Shown: in pieces, positions 1-8,928 of the stretch
How the letters are laid out: every line of letters begins with the position of its first letter
Numbering within the stretch: the stretch's first letter is position 1
Assembly: GCF_028649595.1 (NCBI RefSeq)
Contig: NZ_JAQSLK010000001.1
Coordinates: 248,001-312,000, forward strand
DNA length: 64,000 nucleotides
DNA from: Campylobacter magnus
Lineage (GTDB): Bacteria > Campylobacterota > Campylobacteria > Campylobacterales > Campylobacteraceae
Reading direction: 5' to 3'
The notes under the pieces: generated by a model
What the model saw: only the letters and a program-made list of their open reading frames with translations
Told to the model about the DNA's origin: nothing
Databases searched by the model: none
Position numbers and translations under genes: made by a program

Positions 1-87
1 TTGTTCTATATAAAAAATCAGCGAGTTTTGTGTGAAAAAAACTAGCACCACAAGCATTAAAATATTTACTAAAACAAACCTAAACAT
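1..87 (-). CDS. N-terminal fragment of a membrane-anchored or exported protein, cut by the window edge
   Basis: An open frame starts with ATG at 87, three bases after the stop codon of the acyltransferase gene, and runs off the left edge after 29 codons. The visible part starts MFRFVLVNILMLVVLVFF, a single hydrophobic segment typical of a signal anchor or signal peptide. Acyltransferases of the MBOAT class are usually followed by a periplasmic partner of the SGNH/GDSL type (AlgJ- or PatB-like), and the tight spacing suits such a partner. Its identity cannot be decided from 29 residues. Confidence 0.6.
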   Translation of the reverse strand, partial: MFRFVLVNILMLVVLVFFTQNSLIFYIEQ

Positions 88-90
88 AAC

Positions 91-1614
91 TTAAAAACTC
101 GCATAAATAAAACTTGGAATTCCACTAGGCATAATAGCAATTATCACGCTAAAAACAAGCCCTAGCACAAGAGCTTTAAGTAGGATTGGCATGCATGAGA
201 GCATATGAACACAAAAGTCAAAAAATCCAGCGCATTTGTGATATAAGCAAACGCCCACAAGCAGCAAAACCACTAGTGCTGTCTGCTGGCCAAAATTCCC
301 AGCTGCTAGCGCTGCAAAAAGCCCTTTTAGTATGACTAAGCTATTATCAAAGTCATTGGCAAAAAATATCCACGCAAAACTAACAAAAATATAGGTTAAA
401 ATCAAAGATACATAGTAGTTTAGCTGCGGCAGGGCTAAGGCTTTATAAGCGTTAAAAATCACCAGCCCCACGCCATGAAGCAGCCCCCAGATGAGAAAAT
501 TCCACTCTGCTCCATGCCAAATTCCAGAAAGCCCAAAGGCAATAAGCACATTTATTTGCGTGCGAGTAAAGCCCTTAGCCGACCCACCAAGCGGAATATA
601 AATATAACGCGTAATAAAAGTAGTTAGCGTGATATGCCAACGCTGCCAAAACTCCCTAATATTTCTAGCTGCATACGGCATAGCAAAGTTCTGCGCTAGC
701 TCAAAGCCAAGGGCTAAGGCAAGCGCGCGGCTCATATCTATAAATCCACTAAAGTTCGCATATAGCACCACGCCATAAAGCAAAATCGCAAGCAGTATCT
801 CGCTAGCAGAAGATGATGATGAATAAACCGAGCTAAAAATATTATTTACATAAGGGCTAAGTAGCGAGCTAATCACCAGTAGTTTCACACAAGCAAAAAG
901 GGCAAGCGTGAAAATCTCATCACCACAAGAGAAATTCTTTGGCTCGTTAAACTGCGGCAAAAGCGCCCTAAGACCCTTCTCATCGCTAGCACGGCTAATA
1001 GGTCCCATCACAATACTAGGAAAAAACGCTAAAAAGCAAGCTAGAGAGATAAAATCATCACACCTCTCACACTGCCCCCTGTACATAGCCAGCAAATATG
1101 TAATACTCATAAATGTATAGTATGACACGCCCAGCGGAAACGCCACACTCTCAAAAAGACTAAGCCCAAAAAACTCAAAAAATCCAGCAAATACTCCATA
1201 AAAGAAATCATAATATTTAAAAAAGCACAAAAACAGCACACAAAAGCCAATAATCACGCCCAAAGCTAGATTTGAAGTAGGTGCGAACTTATTTTTATAT
1301 GAAATAATCTCAGCACTTTGCGAATTATTTTGTGTATTATTTTTTGTATTATTTGCCAAATCTTTGCTGAATTTTTGGCTTTGTTCTAATAAGCGCACAA
1401 GCTTGCCGTGTTCTTGCAGATACTTGCCACACACAAAAACAGCGCAAGTAAAGCCAAAAAGCACCAGCGCAAAATACAAGCTATTTGCGCAAATAAAGGC
1501 ATAAGAAGCAAATAAAATCAGCAATTTTTGCATGCTAACAAAGTTTTTAGCCGCCCAGTATATCACAAAAAACAGCAAAAAAAGTAGCACAAACTCAGGT
1601 GAGAAAAAAGTCAT
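91..1614 (-). CDS. MBOAT-family membrane O-acyltransferase (AlgI/PatA-like)
   Basis: A 507-residue polytopic membrane protein. It carries the MBOAT signatures: an REFWQRWHITLT motif near residue 321 and the invariant His in SGIWHGAEWNF near residue 366, in a run of hydrophobic helices. Members pass acyl groups across the inner membrane to periplasmic acceptors such as alginate or peptidoglycan N-acetylmuramate. C. jejuni has a PatA/PatB peptidoglycan O-acetylation pair, and the gene just downstream (start at 87) could be the partner. The Asn/Ser/Lys-rich stretch at residues 85-105 is a poorly conserved cytoplasmic loop. The family is certain; the acceptor (peptidoglycan or another glycan) is inferred. 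Confidence 0.85.
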   Translation of the reverse strand: MTFFSPEFVLLFLLFFVIYWAAKNFVSMQKLLILFASYAFICANSLYFALVLFGFTCAVFVCGKYLQEHGKLVRLLEQSQKFSKDLANNTKNNTQNNSQSAEIISYKNKFAPTSNLALGVIIGFCVLFLCFFKYYDFFYGVFAGFFEFFGLSLFESVAFPLGVSYYTFMSITYLLAMYRGQCERCDDFISLACFLAFFPSIVMGPISRASDEKGLRALLPQFNEPKNFSCGDEIFTLALFACVKLLVISSLLSPYVNNIFSSVYSSSSSASEILLAILLYGVVLYANFSGFIDMSRALALALGFELAQNFAMPYAARNIREFWQRWHITLTTFITRYIYIPLGGSAKGFTRTQINVLIAFGLSGIWHGAEWNFLIWGLLHGVGLVIFNAYKALALPQLNYYVSLILTYIFVSFAWIFFANDFDNSLVILKGLFAALAAGNFGQQTALVVLLLVGVCLYHKCAGFFDFCVHMLSCMPILLKALVLGLVFSVIIAIMPSGIPSFIYASF

Positions 1615-2023
1615 AAACTAGCCTTGAAAAATAAAAAAGTAATTTTATCTTATTTTTTGTGAATTTTGGCAAAATTTCAGCATTTTTTTAGGGGGTTAGG
1701 GGGATATTTTTTAGCAATTCTAGAATTCCTAAACTAGAATTCCCAATCTAGAATTCCCAAAATAAAATCTAGAATTCTAGAATTCCCAATCTAGAATTCC
1801 CAAGCCTTATGTCATCCCCCGACTTGATCGGGGGATCTCATCACAAAGAATTCTAGAATTCCTAAAAAATACCTCCTAACCCCCAACCAGCGGATGCGAA
1901 GCAAAAAAAGCCTAGGAATTCTAGAATTCCCAAAATAAATTCTAGAATTCTAGAATTCCCAAAATAAATTCTAGAATTCTAGAATTACTAAACTAGAATT
2001 CCTAAAATAAATTCTAGAATTCC
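1615..2023. repeat. Intergenic repeat block (409 bp)
   Basis: No gene seen. The block holds about ten full or half copies of GGAATTCTAGAATTCC. It also has one GGGGGTTAGGGGGATATTTTT element (1690-1711), one copy of the self-complementary repeat CCCCCGACTTGATCGGGGG (near 1817) and one CCAGCGGATGCGAAGC element (1887-1902) that recurs at 27023. It lies between two same-strand genes, behind mnmC. Confidence 0.9.
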
Positions 2024-3850
2024 CTAAACCTCCAAGCCCTTTTTAAGTTTTCTAATCAAAAACCTTGCGCTGTGAAACTCGCTAAAAAGACTATGGCTAA
2101 TGCACAGCGGACGATTTAAAAGCAAATCAAGCATTATCTCAGAGCCTAAAACAGCCGTGCTAAGTGCGTGCGCACCGTGTGCGGTATTTACAAAAATGCC
2201 CTTTTTGTAGCGTGGCGGCGGCAAAATCTGGACTTTGTTTTTTTGCCACAAAAGAGCCTTGTAATCCTCGCAAAAGCCTTGATAATCGTGCATCTGCGAA
2301 ATCAGCGCAAACCTATCGCCACTATAAGCTCTAAGCCCAGCATTTGCGCCTAAAACTTTAACATTTTTGCCAAGATACTGCGCTACTTTTGCGATATTTT
2401 CATCATTTTCGCTCTCTCTAATCTCACAGTCTAGATCTAGCCTATCAAAGCTAGAGCCAATCACCTGAACGCTGCTAAAAGGCGCACAAATGTAGCCCTT
2501 ATGACTAAGCGGGACGCCATTGTAGCAAGGCTTTATATGCGTAGCTTGCCCACGAACCGCACTTAGCAAAATGTTTTTATCATAGCTTTTTATAAGCTCA
2601 TTTGAGTGCGCACCACCAGCGATAATAAGCGCATCAAAGCTGATTTTTTGCCCACTTTTAAGGCGCAAATCGCTATCAAAAATCTTTTCAACCTCACAGC
2701 CAAAGCGCACATCAAGCCTGCTAGCTAAAAACTGCCTTAAAGCTAGCGGAGCGATTTGCATAGCGTGTTTTACCAAAATCTCATCGCCGTTTTTAGCAAA
2801 AAACGCAGGGTAAGCCAAAAAAGCCTCTTTAAAACGCTGTTTTTCATCCTCATTTTTAGCGATGTATTTTGCGCCGCAAAATTTCACAAATGGCGCAAGC
2901 TCGCTGTGCTTTTTATAAAAGCTTATAGCTGCCAAAAAAGCCCTGATATGCGCCTTTGCTAGTAGCGAACTAGGTTTATGAATAAGTGGCAAGCAAAGCC
3001 CAGCAAGATTAGAACTAGCTCCATTTTTTAAGCTATGATTTTTTTCTAAAACCACGCTAGAAATGCCAAGTTCTTTTAGTCTATAAGCTGTGAGTAGCCC
3101 TGTGATACCTGCGCCGATTATTACTACATTTTGGGGCTTTTTTGTCAACGCAGAATTCCCTCTGGCAAACCATGGATTTAAAGTGTGCTTTTTTGCCATA
3201 GGCTTAGCACAAAGTGCGTGGATAAACTCACGCTTTTTGCCCTGCCCTGCTCTTTTTTCATATATAAAGGCATTTTTGCTTAAAGCGTCCTTAAACACCC
3301 TAGCGCAAGAATACGAGCGCAAAATAGCATCCTTAGCGCAATGCTCTCTTACAAGAGCTAAAAAATCAGTGCTAAAAAGCTCAGTATTTTTGCTAGGGCT
3401 AAAGCCGTCAATATAGAAAATATCAGCCCTAAAATCGCTGTTTTCAAGCCAAGCAAAAGCAGCTCCAAAATAAAAGTCCAAAATCCCAAAATCGCCAAAA
3501 TATATGCGCAAAATCTCATCTTTTATAGGATAATAAAAGCTTATAAACTCACAAAAAAGCTCTCTAAACTCGCTAAAATCAGCATAAAAACACTGCAAAT
3601 CAGCCACGCTAATAGGCTCTATTTCACAGGCTATATAATGAAGTTTTTTGCCCAAAGCCTGCGCTTTTTTAAGGCTAACAAAAAAGTTTAGCCCAAAGCC
3701 AAAACCGCTCTCAGCGATGATAATTTCATCTTTTTTTACTTCATCAATAGCACTTGCATACACGCTTTGCCTCTCAGCCTTTGGGTCATTTGCGTCAAAA
3801 TACACATCGCCAAAACGCTCATTATACGGCACTCCGTCTTTTAACAGCAT
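2024..3850 (-). CDS. mnmC: Bifunctional tRNA modification enzyme MnmC (methyltransferase/FAD oxidoreductase)
   Basis: 608 residues with two fused domains that complete mnm5s2U at the wobble position of certain tRNAs. The N-terminal methyltransferase half has a SAM-binding glycine loop (ESGFGFGLNFF, near residue 50) and DIFYIDGFSPSKN near 145. From about residue 242 a Rossmann FAD motif, VVIIGAGITGLLTAYRLKEL, starts the oxidoreductase half that removes the carboxymethyl group. A glycine- and alanine-rich NTAHGAHALST segment lies close to the C-terminus, as in the family. It is somewhat shorter than E. coli MnmC (about 670). It is divergent from the lipoprotein gene at 3979. Confidence 0.93.
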   Translation of the reverse strand: MLLKDGVPYNERFGDVYFDANDPKAERQSVYASAIDEVKKDEIIIAESGFGFGLNFFVSLKKAQALGKKLHYIACEIEPISVADLQCFYADFSEFRELFCEFISFYYPIKDEILRIYFGDFGILDFYFGAAFAWLENSDFRADIFYIDGFSPSKNTELFSTDFLALVREHCAKDAILRSYSCARVFKDALSKNAFIYEKRAGQGKKREFIHALCAKPMAKKHTLNPWFARGNSALTKKPQNVVIIGAGITGLLTAYRLKELGISSVVLEKNHSLKNGASSNLAGLCLPLIHKPSSLLAKAHIRAFLAAISFYKKHSELAPFVKFCGAKYIAKNEDEKQRFKEAFLAYPAFFAKNGDEILVKHAMQIAPLALRQFLASRLDVRFGCEVEKIFDSDLRLKSGQKISFDALIIAGGAHSNELIKSYDKNILLSAVRGQATHIKPCYNGVPLSHKGYICAPFSSVQVIGSSFDRLDLDCEIRESENDENIAKVAQYLGKNVKVLGANAGLRAYSGDRFALISQMHDYQGFCEDYKALLWQKNKVQILPPPRYKKGIFVNTAHGAHALSTAVLGSEIMLDLLLNRPLCISHSLFSEFHSARFLIRKLKKGLEV

Positions 3851-3911
3851 TTTTTGCCTTTATTTTTTTATAAGCTTAAAGCAAAATTTATAAAATATTC
3901 CTTAAATTTAC

Positions 3912-3917
3912 TATAAT
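3912..3917 (+). promoter_or_regulatory. Probable -10 box for the CsgG-like lipoprotein gene
   Basis: TATAAT sits in the AT-rich divergent region, 61 bases upstream of the ATG at 3979. There is no clear -35, as is usual in Campylobacter sigma-70 promoters. A strong Shine-Dalgarno AGGGAG lies at 3968-3973. Confidence 0.5.
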
Positions 3918-3978
3918 TTAAGAAAAAAAAATATAAGATTACACATTTTTTTCACAATCAAAAACTTAGGGAGACAAA

Positions 3979-4788
3979 ATGAAAAAATCACTTCTAATCA
4001 GTGGCTTGCTAGCTACTGCACTTTTTACAGGCTGTGCTACTGGTGGCAGCTCACAACCTAGTTATAGTGGCGGCGCAGCAGCTGGCAAAAACTCTACTGC
4101 TAAAGGCATTGAGCGTTGCGCTAAACCTATGGGAACTCTTGCTATACATGAGGATCAAAGAAGTGACTGGTTTGCGTATCTTACTCGCAACTACAAGCTA
4201 ACCTCTACAGTCCCAGTTATCAAAACCATACTTCAGCAAACAAACTGCTTTGTTATCGTAGAGCGTGGCAAAATGATGAATAACATGATGCAAGAACGCG
4301 CTTTACAACAAAGTGGCGAGATGAGAAAAGTAAATACCAAAAAAAGCAAGAAAAATCGCAATTGGAAAAACCAAATGGTCGCAGCTGACTTTGCTATAAA
4401 TCCTGAGATTTTCTTTAGCGATGCAAATACTGGTGGCGCAGGAGCAGCGGTAGGTGCTGTCGGTGGCGGTCTGCTTGGTATTTTAGCAGGTGGCTTTAGC
4501 AAAAAAGAAACTCAAGTTTCTCTAACCATGATCGATAACCGCTCAGGTGTCCAAATCGCAAGTGCTATAGGTCATGCTAGTGCTACTGATTTCTTAGGTC
4601 TTGGTGGACTTGGCGGTGGCGGTGGCGGTGGTGCGCTTGGTATGTACTCACGCACACCAGAGGGTAAAACCCTAGTAAATGCCTTTGTAGATGCAATAAA
4701 TCAAATGGTAGTAGCACTTAACAATTATGAAGCTCAAAGTGTAGAAGGCGGTCTAGGTCAAGGCGGCACACTAGAAATCGCTGACTAG
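3979..4788 (+). CDS. CsgG/HfaB-like outer-membrane lipoprotein
   Basis: 269 residues. A lipoprotein signal peptide ends in the lipobox LFTGC (Cys19). The body resembles the CsgG family: a KPMGTLAIHEDQ strand, VPVIKTILQQTNCFVIVERGK, a predicted helix with MMQERALQQSG, a glycine-rich hairpin segment near residue 155, and SLTMIDNRSGVQIASAIGHA. CsgG forms the curli export pore; the shorter relatives in Campylobacterota have no proven substrate. No curli subunit gene is nearby. The next gene encodes a small exported protein that could be a partner, but only proximity suggests it. Two glycine-rich stretches (about 152-168 and 208-220) are low complexity. Confidence 0.75.
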   Translation: MKKSLLISGLLATALFTGCATGGSSQPSYSGGAAAGKNSTAKGIERCAKPMGTLAIHEDQRSDWFAYLTRNYKLTSTVPVIKTILQQTNCFVIVERGKMMNNMMQERALQQSGEMRKVNTKKSKKNRNWKNQMVAADFAINPEIFFSDANTGGAGAAVGAVGGGLLGILAGGFSKKETQVSLTMIDNRSGVQIASAIGHASATDFLGLGGLGGGGGGGALGMYSRTPEGKTLVNAFVDAINQMVVALNNYEAQSVEGGLGQGGTLEIAD

Positions 4789-4873
4789 AAGAATTTTTCT
4801 TTATACCTTTGTTTTAGAATTCTAGAATTCCCTAAGGAATTCTAGAATTCCTATCTTCAAAAACGGAACTCTC

Positions 4874-5344
4874 ATGAAAAAAATATATTTTGCTCTTTTA
4901 TTTTCTGCTTTTTTAACAAATCTTAGTGCTAAGATTATCGCTAGCGAGCGTGTAATTGATGGGCTTTGTGAGCTTTATTATGAGCAAAGCAGAGTCGGCA
5001 GAGACTACGGATACTCAAGTGCTAGAGCGATGAATAAACGCATACAAGAGTATAGAGCCAGATTTGGCTTACAAGAATTTGACGAAAGAGAATGTGGCGA
5101 CTTTAACTCTTTTGGCAGAGGCTTTGATGAAAGCAGAGCCTATAATAGAGGTTACGAAGATGGCTATTACGACAGCTACGATGATAGAAGATACTACCGA
5201 CATCCGCAAAGAAGATCCGCTGATCCATGGAATGATAGACCAAGAGCAAATGATCCGTGGAACGACAGATCAAGAGCCGCTGATCCGTGGAATGATAGAT
5301 CAAGGGGTGGCGCACACAATCCACAAAATCCCTGGAATGATTAA
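4874..5344 (+). CDS. Small secreted protein with C-terminal DPWNDR tandem repeats
   Basis: 156 residues of unknown function. A signal peptide (about residues 1-19, ending LSA) is followed by a Tyr/Arg/Asp-rich region with one Cys pair (CELYYEQ and ECGDF). From about residue 117 there are three copies of a 10-residue repeat, DPWNDRPRAN, DPWNDRSRAA and DPWNDRSRGG, then a partial NPWND at the very end. At DNA level the unit is 30 bp (starts at 5222, 5252 and 5282), so copy number could change without a frameshift. It follows the CsgG-like gene on the same strand after an 85-bp gap. Confidence 0.7.
   Translation: MKKIYFALLFSAFLTNLSAKIIASERVIDGLCELYYEQSRVGRDYGYSSARAMNKRIQEYRARFGLQEFDERECGDFNSFGRGFDESRAYNRGYEDGYYDSYDDRRYYRHPQRRSADPWNDRPRANDPWNDRSRAADPWNDRSRGGAHNPQNPWND
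5222..5311 (+). repeat. 30-bp tandem repeat inside the secreted-protein gene, three copies
   Basis: Units begin GATCCATGGAA or GATCCGTGGAA at 5222, 5252 and 5282. They encode DPWNDR(P/S)RA(N/A/G). They differ from one another at a few positions, so the array is not brand new. Confidence 0.85.
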
Positions 5345-5368
5345 AATATATTTATTTTGCTAGGGAAT

Positions 5369-5463
5369 TCTAGAATTCCTAAAATAAATTCTAGAATTCC
5401 TAAGATAAATTCTAGAATTCCTAAAATAAATTCTAGAATTCCTAAAATAAAATCCAGAATTCC
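5369..5463. repeat. Exact 21-bp periodic array of the TCTAGAATTCC motif
   Basis: TCTAGAATTCC recurs at 5369, 5390, 5411 and 5432, with a variant at 5453. The spacer is TAAAATAAAT or TAAGATAAAT. The period of exactly 21 bp is about two helical turns. The array fills the gap between the convergent secreted-protein gene and bioA. Confidence 0.9.
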
Positions 5464-6762
5464 TTAGAGCTCATTTATTAGCTCTTTTATTTGCGTGCTA
5501 GCAAAGGCGATTTGATCCCTAGTTATAACATATGGCGGCATGAAGTATAGGCTCGCACCAAGCGGACGAAGCAATAAACCACGATTTAAAGCCAGATTTC
5601 TAAACTCTCTACTTTTTGCCCCAGCAAGACGCGACACATCAAAGGCTAGCACCATACCACGCTGACGGAAGTTTCGCACCTTTTCATGCTCACTAGCCCA
5701 CTTAAATTGCTCCAAAATAAACGCACTTAAAGCCTTGTTTTTCTCAATCACATTTTCGCTCTCAAAGATATCTAAAGTAGCGTTTGCTGCAGCTGCTGCT
5801 AGGGCGTTTCCTGTGTAGCTGTGAGAATGAAGAAAAGCCCTGTCAAAATCCCCCAAAAACTCATTATACACGCTATCACTCGTAACTACTACTGAAAAAG
5901 GCAGATTTCCACCGCTTAGCCCCTTGCTAAGGCAGACAAAATCAGGCACAAAGCCCACCTGCTCCATCGCCCACATAGACCCACTCCGCCCAAAGCCCAC
6001 CGCAATTTCATCAAAAATCACATCTATTTCGTAGCTTCGCACTAGCTCGCAGGCTTTTTTGGTATAAGCAGGGCTTGGCATATTCATATTGCCAGAGCAT
6101 TGAATTAGTGGCTCTATTATAAAGGCACTGATGCGGTGAGCGTGTGTTTTTAGCACTTTTTCAAGGTCGCTTAGAGCCTCATCTTCGCTTACAATCTCGC
6201 CGCCCCACGCAGAAAAATCACAAGGCACTTTTGCGCTAATACAATCAATCAAAATCCCACCATAACTAGCTTTGTAAAGCTCCACATCTCCCACGCTAAG
6301 TGCGCCGATGGTCTCTCCGTGATAGCTATTTTTAAGGTTTAGAAAAAGCGGTTTTTCCTTGCCCCTAAGCTTATTTTTGTGATAGCTCATTTTTAGGGCG
6401 ACCTCCACAGCTGCTGAGCCATTATCAGCGTAAAAGCATTTGTTTAAGGGACTTGGCAGTAATTTACAAAGCCTAGCACTAAGTCGCACCAAAGGCTCGT
6501 GCGTAAAGCCAGCTAGTATCACTTGGCTAAGGCTCTTTGCTTGTTCGGCAATTTTAGCGGCTATATAAGCATTGCCGTGTCCAAAAATATTTACCCACCA
6601 GCTAGAAATACAATCAATATAAGCCTTTTCATCGTAGCCATACAGCACAGCGCCATCGCCACGCTTGATAGCTAGCACGCTATCATACTCACTCATCTGT
6701 GAACAAGGATGCCAAATGTGCTCTAAATCAAGTTTTGAGAGTTCTTGGGCTGTATTATTCAT
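5464..6762 (-). CDS. bioA: Adenosylmethionine-8-amino-7-oxononanoate aminotransferase (BioA)
   Basis: 432 residues, the usual length. It transfers the amino group of SAM to KAPA, giving DAPA in biotin synthesis, with PLP as cofactor. Features of class III aminotransferases are clear: SWWVNIFGHGN near the N-terminus, YADNGSAAVEVALKM, IFDEIAVGFGRSG with the PLP-contacting Asp, and the Schiff-base Lys in CLSKGLSGG near residue 280. No other biotin gene is in the window. Both ends are flanked by repeat blocks. Confidence 0.95.
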   Translation of the reverse strand: MNNTAQELSKLDLEHIWHPCSQMSEYDSVLAIKRGDGAVLYGYDEKAYIDCISSWWVNIFGHGNAYIAAKIAEQAKSLSQVILAGFTHEPLVRLSARLCKLLPSPLNKCFYADNGSAAVEVALKMSYHKNKLRGKEKPLFLNLKNSYHGETIGALSVGDVELYKASYGGILIDCISAKVPCDFSAWGGEIVSEDEALSDLEKVLKTHAHRISAFIIEPLIQCSGNMNMPSPAYTKKACELVRSYEIDVIFDEIAVGFGRSGSMWAMEQVGFVPDFVCLSKGLSGGNLPFSVVVTSDSVYNEFLGDFDRAFLHSHSYTGNALAAAAANATLDIFESENVIEKNKALSAFILEQFKWASEHEKVRNFRQRGMVLAFDVSRLAGAKSREFRNLALNRGLLLRPLGASLYFMPPYVITRDQIAFASTQIKELINEL

Positions 6763-7203
6763 TTTGTGCCTTTAAAAAATATATATAGGAATTCTAGAAT
6801 TCCTAGGGTAAAATCTAGAATTCCTAGAATAAATTCTAAAATTCCTAAGCTAAACTTCTAGGAATTCTAGAATTCCCTAGAATTCCTAGAGATTGCTTCG
6901 CTTCGCTCGCAATGACGAATTTTAGGGAATTCCAAAATTTCTAAGATAAAAAATACCCCCTAACCCCCAAAAAGCCTAGGAATTCCAAAATTCCTTAGCC
7001 TTGTGTCATCCCCCGACTTGATCGGGGGATCTCATCACAAATAAATTTAGAATTCTAAAATTCCCAGGGCAAATACCCCCGCACCCCCAAAAACTAGAAT
7101 TCTAAAATTCCATATAGAGATCCTCGGGTCAAGCCCGAGGATGACATAGTAGGGAATTCTAAAATTCCTAAGCTAAACTTCAAGGAATTCTAGAATTCAT
7201 AGT
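6763..7203. repeat. Intergenic mosaic of at least four short repeat families (441 bp)
   Basis: No gene seen. In order: GGAATTCTAGAATTCC copies (6786-6885), a GATTGCTTCGCTTCGCTCGC element (about 6892), a TACCCCCTAACCCCC element (about 6952), CCCCCGACTTGATCGGGGG (about 7012), a TACCCCCGCACCCCC element (about 7073), and GATCCTCGGGTCAAGCCCGAG (about 7119). The palindrome forms the mortar between the other families. Confidence 0.9.
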
Positions 7204-8928
7204 CTATAAATTTTTAGCAAAATACTCATCTACACCATCAGCTATGCCTTTTGCTAGGCGGTCTTGGTATTTTGAGTTTGCGATTTTTTGGCTCTCGTCT
7301 GGGTGAGAGATGTAGCCGATTTCTATCAGCACCGCAGGCATGAGAGCGCCCACTAACACCCAAAATGGTGCCTCTCTAACCCCACCATCGCTTACTTTGT
7401 AGCTGGCTCGCACGCTTTTTAAAAGGGCTGCTTGCATATCAATTGCAAGCTTATTGCTAGCGATGATTTTTTCGCGGTTTAAAAAGTTTAGAAAGCTTAC
7501 TTTCGTAAAATAATTCATCTCATCAGTATCTGCTTTGTTTTCTAGATTTGCAGCGTTCATTGAACGCTCAGAGCGTGACGGACTTAGAAAAAAGGTCTCA
7601 ATTCCGTTCATACTCTTAGCTTTTTCTTTATTTGGCGCAGCGTTTGCGTGAATAGAGATAAAAAGGTGCGCACCTTTATCATTTGCAAAGCTCGTGCGAG
7701 ATCTAAGCTTGATAAAGCGGTCGTTGCTGCGAGTAAAAAGCACCTTGTACCCACGCTCTTTTAGCAAGCTGGCGGTTTTTTTGCTTACATTTAGCACTAT
7801 GTCTTTTTCACGCAGCTTTTTATTTTGGCTAAGCGCGCCAACATCATCTCCGCCATGCCCTGGGTCAAGCACTATAATTTTACTAGCTTTTTGCTTTTTA
7901 CTTAGTTTATTGCTAGCAGCTGTGGCGGTATCAGCTGCGATTTTCATAGCTTTTTGATTTATATGTTCTGGCTTTTTAGCTATTTTTTTATCATTTTTAG
8001 TGTTTTGGGTTTTTACGGTTTTTTCTGCCTTATTTTCGCTAGTTTTTTCTGCACTAGCTACTTTTTTTGCGGTTTTTTTGGTATTTTGTTCTGTTTTTTG
8101 TTCTGCTTTTTGCGTATTTTGTGCTAGCTTTTTGCTAAAAGTTATTTCTTTTTCATCTATTTGAGAGTAAATTTGGCTTTTTTTAGCATCTTCAAAGACT
8201 ATTCGCACGGTGCTTGGATCTTTTTGGGCTATACGGATTTTGGCTGAAATGCCGTTTTGTGGGACAGGGAATTTGCTAGGTAAAATACCAGTTATATCAT
8301 ATACATTGCGCCAGCTATCCTTTGAGTTAAGAGTGAAGTTTTTTAGCTCGTCTTCATTTATATTGCGGTTTAGCTTGATTTTTAGAGAGTTTTTATCGCT
8401 TAGCACTTCAAGCACTCTTAGGCTTTTTGGCTCTGCTTTTGCTTCTTTTTTTGCTTCTACTTTTGTTTTTGCTTCTGTTTTTTGCGATTTTTGATCTTTG
8501 GTTTGTGTTATTGTGGATTTAGTGTTTGTTTTTTGTTCTGTGTTTTTAATTTCTTTTTTAGATACTTTTTTAGCTTCTTGGGCGCTATCTTTATTTTGGC
8601 TTTTTGGAGTAGATTTTTTAGTGTTATTTTCATCAGCGTTTTTAGCATTAGCCTGACTTAGACTAGCTAGTTCTTTTTTTAGGGTTTTTGAGTTTACGCC
8701 AAAGACAGCATTTGCCTTTATTAGACGCTCCAAACTAGCTTTTTTACACTCCAAATCATCGTTTATAACTGATTTTATATAGGCGTTTTTGATTTCATTG
8801 TGTAGGCGCTGGCGTTCTTTTGCGCCTACTTCTATAAAGTTTTTGTCAAACTCGCTAAAATCACAAGCACCAAAAACCACACTTATAAAAAGCGTGATTA
8901 AGGCTAAAAATCTACTTATTTTCCCCAT
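7204..8928 (-). CDS. amiA: Periplasmic N-acetylmuramoyl-L-alanine amidase (AmiA/AmiC type)
   Basis: 574 residues. A signal peptide (about 1-20) is followed by a charged helical region, a Lys/Gln/Thr-rich linker, a middle beta domain at about 165-265 that resembles AMIN-type targeting domains, a second low-complexity linker, and a C-terminal Amidase_3 domain from about residue 350. Zinc-ligand motifs are visible: IIVLDPGHGG, LREKDIVLNVSK, FISIHANAA, and the catalytic Glu in VLIEIGYISHP. It cuts the amide bond between MurNAc and the stem peptide during cell separation. The gene order with the oxidoreductase and tyrS matches C. jejuni amiA. Confidence 0.92.
   Translation of the reverse strand: MGKISRFLALITLFISVVFGACDFSEFDKNFIEVGAKERQRLHNEIKNAYIKSVINDDLECKKASLERLIKANAVFGVNSKTLKKELASLSQANAKNADENNTKKSTPKSQNKDSAQEAKKVSKKEIKNTEQKTNTKSTITQTKDQKSQKTEAKTKVEAKKEAKAEPKSLRVLEVLSDKNSLKIKLNRNINEDELKNFTLNSKDSWRNVYDITGILPSKFPVPQNGISAKIRIAQKDPSTVRIVFEDAKKSQIYSQIDEKEITFSKKLAQNTQKAEQKTEQNTKKTAKKVASAEKTSENKAEKTVKTQNTKNDKKIAKKPEHINQKAMKIAADTATAASNKLSKKQKASKIIVLDPGHGGDDVGALSQNKKLREKDIVLNVSKKTASLLKERGYKVLFTRSNDRFIKLRSRTSFANDKGAHLFISIHANAAPNKEKAKSMNGIETFFLSPSRSERSMNAANLENKADTDEMNYFTKVSFLNFLNREKIIASNKLAIDMQAALLKSVRASYKVSDGGVREAPFWVLVGALMPAVLIEIGYISHPDESQKIANSKYQDRLAKGIADGVDEYFAKNL

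Noticed and set aside
1690-1711. G-quadruplex at the GGGGGTTAGGGGG element
   Set aside because: Only two G runs are present in each copy, too few for an intramolecular quadruplex.
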